A DNA stretch of 10,102 nt from Verrucomicrobiota bacterium. Its GTDB lineage: Bacteria; Verrucomicrobiota; Verrucomicrobiia; Opitutales; Seribacteraceae. The notes below the pieces were generated by a model. That model did not search any database. It saw nothing but the letters and a program-made list of their open reading frames with translations, and was not told the DNA's origin. Location of the stretch: the NCBI GenBank assembly GCA_030830145.1, contig JAURNO010000215.1:1-10102 (forward strand), read 5' to 3'. The position numbers and the translations under genes are program-made. Below are positions 6,491-10,102 of the stretch, in pieces (positions within the stretch are counted from its first letter, which is position 1; the number at the start of each line of letters is the position of its first letter).

Positions 6491-8094
6491 GGTGTCACTC
6501 CTATTCCTCTCAATTGGATTTTGGCAAGAGAACTGATTCTGTTTTGAGGGTTTTTCGCAATGAATTCAAGAAGTGCGGGAACTCCACTCGATCGATCCCC
6601 GATCAAAGCCTCCATCGCTGCTTGCTGGATAACGTAATCATCGTCGAGAAGGGATCTCGACATCACCTTCACCCAACCTTTTACCTTTCGGGACCCCATG
6701 GCCCGTATGGTCGTCGCACGAACGATCGAATTCTCGTCGATAAGGAGATCGAAAGAGAATTCCCCGAGGACGCTCTGATTGACCGTCAGCAAAGACTGCC
6801 CGGCAAAAATCCTCACGTCGGCGTATTTGCTATCGACCAAGTCCCCCATATTTTTAGAACTCAAATCAATCGGACGCCCCCTCAGCATATTCAGCACCGC
6901 CTCCCTTACTCCCTTGTCCCGGTCTTTGGTTGCGGGAATCCATAATTCGGGCTTGTTCCACCCGGAGGACAAACTCAGGTAGCGTTGCCAGGAAACTTTC
7001 CGGATCCGAGAGCTGCTGTGTTCGGTCAAAGCGGCATAAACTCCGATTCCGTCGCTTCCCATTGCTGAAATTGCATACAAAATAGTAGTAACCTGAGTGG
7101 ACATCCCCTCTACCCCCAAAAGATATTGTTTGATACGCTCTACGATAGCTTGCGGAATGCGTTCGCCAAACCGAGCCAACTCAACCGCCGCCATGGCCAA
7201 AACCTGGGGATCTGTGTCTTTCATCATGGCCCGTAAAATCGAACGGTAGCGCGGATGGTATCGGTTCGCGTCGCCGGCCACCGAGACGATCTTGAGACGA
7301 ATCCCACGATCCTGATGCCGGGAAAGCTCTTCGATTCGCCCCACCACCACCGGGCGACCTGCATTCGACGTAATCCGATCAAGCGCCGTGAGAAGAACTC
7401 CCAAATCAGAATCCCCCAAAAGTTTCTCCAAAGTCGCAACAGGCAAAGGCACACCCAAGTAGATATGATACTTTAAAACATTTTGCCGAACGATAGCATC
7501 CGGATCGAGAAAAGCCTGTTGGGTAATTTGCAGCAGATCGGCTCGAACAGTAGGAGGAACGGACCGGAAGATCTTCCGCCCGTTCACTTCAACAACCTCG
7601 ACCCCACTGCGCCTCAACCCGCTGACCAAACGGGGAATCATGGTCGAAACTTCGCGTCTCACCTCTACGTCGGAATCACCCAACTTGGAATAAACTTTCT
7701 CAACCAAAGACTTATCGTAGAGAGGATAGCCATTCGAAGCATGCTCGGCCAAAGAAACCATGACAGCACGGCGAACCAAAGGGCTTTGATCGTCAAGGGC
7801 ACCCACCAAAAGAAGAGCGGACTGAGAACCGGGATACTTGCCCAAAAGTTTGGCCGCTCCAACCCGCCGCCCAATCTCAACGTGACGGAGGTCTTGTCCC
7901 GCCCGCTGAATGGTTTCACTTTGGGACGATCGAAGGATTTCCTTTGGTTTGACGACCGAAGAGTTCGATTCCTGCAATGCTGCCCCCCCGTTCTTCTCCG
8001 CGGGTTGTAGAATTGCGGATGGAACTTGAGCCCGCACCCAAAAAACAAGAAGCAAGGGTCCAAGAAAGAAGAAAGAAAAGGAAATCTTATTCAT
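6487..8094 (-). CDS. Secreted HEAT-repeat protein
   Basis: 535-aa protein beginning MNKISFSFFFLGPLLLVFWVRAQ, a good signal peptide with likely cleavage after residue 23. I chose ATG 8094 over an upstream in-frame start at 8229, which would add 45 Cys-rich residues with no secretory character and lie fully inside the upstream gene. At 8094 the ATG forms an ATGA overlap with the upstream stop. From about residue 70 to the end the protein is a chain of helical HEAT/PBS-lyase-type repeats. Recognisable units include DDQSPLVRRAVMVSLAEH (101-118), GDSDVEVRREVSTMIPRL (139-156), LDPDAIVRQNVLKYHIYLG (196-214), DRDKGVREAVLNML (391-404), DSKYADVRIFAGQSLL (421-436) and DENSIVRATTIRAMG (453-467). It is probably an alpha-solenoid scaffold in the periplasm; the binding partner is unknown, with the flanking VWA and DUF4159 proteins the natural candidates. 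Confidence 0.88.
   Translation of the reverse strand: MNKISFSFFFLGPLLLVFWVRAQVPSAILQPAEKNGGAALQESNSSVVKPKEILRSSQSETIQRAGQDLRHVEIGRRVGAAKLLGKYPGSQSALLLVGALDDQSPLVRRAVMVSLAEHASNGYPLYDKSLVEKVYSKLGDSDVEVRREVSTMIPRLVSGLRRSGVEVVEVNGRKIFRSVPPTVRADLLQITQQAFLDPDAIVRQNVLKYHIYLGVPLPVATLEKLLGDSDLGVLLTALDRITSNAGRPVVVGRIEELSRHQDRGIRLKIVSVAGDANRYHPRYRSILRAMMKDTDPQVLAMAAVELARFGERIPQAIVERIKQYLLGVEGMSTQVTTILYAISAMGSDGIGVYAALTEHSSSRIRKVSWQRYLSLSSGWNKPELWIPATKDRDKGVREAVLNMLRGRPIDLSSKNMGDLVDSKYADVRIFAGQSLLTVNQSVLGEFSFDLLIDENSIVRATTIRAMGSRKVKGWVKVMSRSLLDDDYVIQQAAMEALIGDRSSGVPALLEFIAKNPQNRISSLAKIQLRGIGVTP
6491..6502 (-). promoter_or_regulatory. Strong Shine-Dalgarno for the DUF4159 gene
   Basis: On the minus strand AGGAG (6502-6498) lies 7 nt before the ATG at 6490. 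It is the clearest ribosome-binding site in the window and lies inside the 3' end of the HEAT-repeat gene, supporting the start chosen at the ATGA overlap. Confidence 0.6.
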
Positions 8095-10102
8095 CGCAAG
8101 CCTACTTGACGGCGCATAACCCACTCTATTCCCGCTACAAGAAAGAGAACAAGAAAGAAAAGCCACGCATCGGACAAACTGTGACGCTTTCGAACGGTCG
8201 GTAGAATTTCGGCAAACGCAGGTTCCCAACCGGCACTCATTTTAGAAACGGGGAGAAACTCCCCTCCGGTTAGTTTGGTCAACATTTTCAGGTCTCGCTC
8301 TGCATAGGAAACGTCGACGGCCTCTTCGCCCGACTCCGAAACCCGGAGATAACTTTCCCGTTCCAAAGCTTCCCCATCGGGAAAAGTCAACTCATAGCTA
8401 ACCTCATATGCTCCCGGTCTGGTAGGTTTGAATGATCCTGCATAGCGCCCCGCGACCGAACCTTCCGGGTAGAGCTGAAGGGTTTTCTCAAATCCATCCG
8501 GGCCAGTGACCCGAGCTTTGACCATTGCATCCATAGACGGTTCGAAATCCGAGCCCAGGGCCTCCACCCGAAGAGGGGTCTCGCCTCCGCGTAAAAAAGG
8601 CTTTTCGCTCTCTTCAATCTTCAGACGGTCTTCTCCACCCGTTCCCAACCATTGAGCCAAGGCTTGCCAAAATTTTCTGAATTCTCTTGCCCCTGCTTCG
8701 TCGCTCATCGATCTCCTCCAATCGTGAGGAACCCCCCAATAGGCAACTTTTCCGGCACCATAGGCTTGGACGCTCAAGACCGACCGACCATTGGAGCGGG
8801 AGACAACCACCCCTCTGGCAGCCGGGTTTTGTTCTTTCACGAAAAAGCCAGGCAAACGACCCGGCAAAAAAGGTTTCATTTCATCAACCTTGTCCTCGGG
8901 CCTGAAAAGTGGTTCTTCCAAGGTAACCAAGGACAGGTTGTCTTTTGCCAAAACCCTCTCGACCTCTTTTGCGGGAACCAAACCACCGAGTAACTCCCGA
9001 CCTTTCTCGGTAGGACCGAAGAGCAAAAGTCCACCGCCTTTTTTCTGGACGAAATCCTTGAGCGAAGTAACCAAACTGGCATTCAAATCGGTTAAGGTTT
9101 CCATATCGAGAATGACCGAATCATAATCCATCCAAAACGACGGGTCCTCTGGATAAGCCGGCTTGAGATCCTCTCCGAATGCATGAAAGACCTGCTCGCT
9201 CATGCGAATAAGCGAGCGAAACTCGAAGCGTTCCTCATCAGCCAACACCCGCTTCACGAAAGGATATAAGGGTTGAACCCGATTGGACAGATAAAGGGTA
9301 AGAAAACGGTCCGGAGGCTTCACCAATACGAGCAAAGAATCCATATCATTGGACGGGTCAGAATCTCCGGATGGCACCACAATCTCAACCCGATAACGCT
9401 GTGGCCCTGCAGACTTGGGCTTGAGCGGAGAAAAGGAGATCGAACGGGACTCCCCGGATTTCAACTTGAGGGGTATTTCCTGCAAAACCTTTTTCCCCAA
9501 GGATAACCGAACGGCACTGTCAACGGTTTGAGCAAACAGATTGGTGGCTTCGCATTCGAGGAGAAGCTCTTCCTTGGCCACCGCCTTTGGTTTTCGGTCG
9601 GAGAAACGAACGGACAGATCGCCACGCGCCTTCATCTTCCCTACCCCCACGACATTTACGGGGATCCCCTGACTCCTGAAACTCTTGGCTACTTCAAGCA
9701 CTGGTTTCCCACTGTTGTTTCGCCCATCCGTAAAAACGACGACGGCCCCCAAGGGGGATTGGCCTTCCGAATCCTGCAGCGCCCTTTCGAGGACATCCCC
9801 CAGAGCGGTTTTCTCGCCTAGCTCGGGGCGACTCCATGATTGAGACCTCAACCTGCTTGCATCCAAGGCAAAACCAAGTTTCTCAACCTTTCCATACTTA
9901 GCCGTCTGGCGACTTACCCAAGACTCGGAGTCACTCCAATCCAAATGAGGACCCACCTGCTCGATCCTCTTCAACCCGCCCCGGTCGTCGCGGACCTCCA
10001 TGCTGCCCGACAGATCAGCCAAAGTAAGAAGGCGAAATTCGTTTGTGGCAGGCTCCTCGGTGTCCAAGTAAGGCCTCGACAAAAGAAGAAGAAAGATACA
10101 AC
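8091..10102 (-). CDS. VWA plus glutamine-amidotransferase-like membrane protein, 5' end off window
   Basis: The frame is open to the right edge, so the true start lies outside. The visible N-terminus (CIFLLLLSRPYL) is the tail of a transmembrane helix. The first in-frame start-like codon, TTG 10082-10080, lies within that helix and is not credible. Counting from that TTG, a von Willebrand A domain occupies about 15-150 with an intact MIDAS metal site: DLSGS (23-27), Thr92 and the Asp of TDG (118-120). A beta-rich region (155-255) resembles an Ig-like linker. A class I glutamine-amidotransferase-like domain (about 258-480) contains LKDFVQKKGGGLLLFG (341-356) and YGAGKVAYWGVPHDWRRS (441-458). 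A further beta-rich domain (490-580) includes LYPEGSVAGRYAGSFKPTRP (537-556), and a C-terminal helix spans about 638-657. The layout is that of BatA/Bat-like envelope proteins found with MoxR and DUF58. It is first in the operon within view. Confidence 0.88.
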   Translation of the reverse strand, partial: CIFLLLLSRPYLDTEEPATNEFRLLTLADLSGSMEVRDDRGGLKRIEQVGPHLDWSDSESWVSRQTAKYGKVEKLGFALDASRLRSQSWSRPELGEKTALGDVLERALQDSEGQSPLGAVVVFTDGRNNSGKPVLEVAKSFRSQGIPVNVVGVGKMKARGDLSVRFSDRKPKAVAKEELLLECEATNLFAQTVDSAVRLSLGKKVLQEIPLKLKSGESRSISFSPLKPKSAGPQRYRVEIVVPSGDSDPSNDMDSLLVLVKPPDRFLTLYLSNRVQPLYPFVKRVLADEERFEFRSLIRMSEQVFHAFGEDLKPAYPEDPSFWMDYDSVILDMETLTDLNASLVTSLKDFVQKKGGGLLLFGPTEKGRELLGGLVPAKEVERVLAKDNLSLVTLEEPLFRPEDKVDEMKPFLPGRLPGFFVKEQNPAARGVVVSRSNGRSVLSVQAYGAGKVAYWGVPHDWRRSMSDEAGAREFRKFWQALAQWLGTGGEDRLKIEESEKPFLRGGETPLRVEALGSDFEPSMDAMVKARVTGPDGFEKTLQLYPEGSVAGRYAGSFKPTRPGAYEVSYELTFPDGEALERESYLRVSESGEEAVDVSYAERDLKMLTKLTGGEFLPVSKMSAGWEPAFAEILPTVRKRHSLSDAWLFFLVLFLVAGIEWVMRRQVGLR

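Noticed and set aside
6514..6945. 143-codon plus-strand frame opposite the HEAT gene.
   Set aside because: Antisense shadow without domain or ribosome-binding support.
7483..8010. 175-codon open frame on the plus strand antisense to the HEAT gene.
   Set aside because: No recognisable domain; composition is that of a shadow frame opposite a well-supported gene with repeat structure.
8095..8229. N-terminal extension of the HEAT gene to an in-frame start at 8229.
   Set aside because: The extension lies wholly inside the VWA gene, is Cys/Ser-rich and would bury the clear signal peptide that begins at 8094, where an ATGA overlap also sits.
1..10102. CRISPR arrays, tRNA/rRNA genes, insertion sequences or phage genes.
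   Set aside because: No regular repeat array, transposase, integrase or structural RNA was recognisable; nearly all sequence is explained by the eight genes.

Overview
The window carries eight protein-coding genes (two of them cut by the window edges), no RNA genes and no mobile elements. Coding density is very high, and the only sizeable gap is about 130 bp. Base composition is close to balanced GC/AT. The gene content fits a Gram-negative bacterium of the PVC group, most likely Verrucomicrobiota. The reasons are a Bacteroidetes/Verrucomicrobia-style ParE/ParC pair, and a chain of secreted or membrane proteins (VWA, HEAT, DUF4159) of the kind found beside MoxR/DUF58 genes in Planctomycetes and Verrucomicrobia. 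The taxonomic call is inference from family resemblance, not from a marker gene.

Left block (1-3463, minus strand): parE (complete, 638 aa) is followed after 15 bp by parC (first 510 codons, running off the left edge). Together they encode a type IIA topoisomerase. The ATPase, Toprim and catalytic-tyrosine motifs are all intact.

Middle (3464-4298): a 130-bp AT-rich divergent intergenic region contains a perfect 12-bp palindrome. It lies between parE and a plus-strand gene for an EI24/CysZ-like integral membrane protein. That gene is preceded by a 15-codon overlapping leader ORF and ends by overlapping the convergent neighbour by 17 bp.

Right block (4282-10102, minus strand): five tightly packed genes are read from the right edge leftwards. 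They are a VWA plus glutamine-amidotransferase-like membrane protein (5' end outside the window), a secreted HEAT-repeat protein, a secreted DUF4159 protein, a membrane-anchored MORN-type repeat protein, and a secreted TPR protein. Three of the four junctions are ATGA stop/start overlaps and the fourth is a 17-bp gap, so this is almost certainly one translationally coupled operon. Every product has a signal peptide or membrane anchor, and the set is rich in binding domains (VWA, HEAT, MORN, TPR) with no obvious enzyme. The simplest reading is an envelope-located, Bat-like multiprotein assembly whose MoxR/DUF58 partners, if present, would lie just beyond the right edge. This operon is the best candidate in the window for an incompletely described system.
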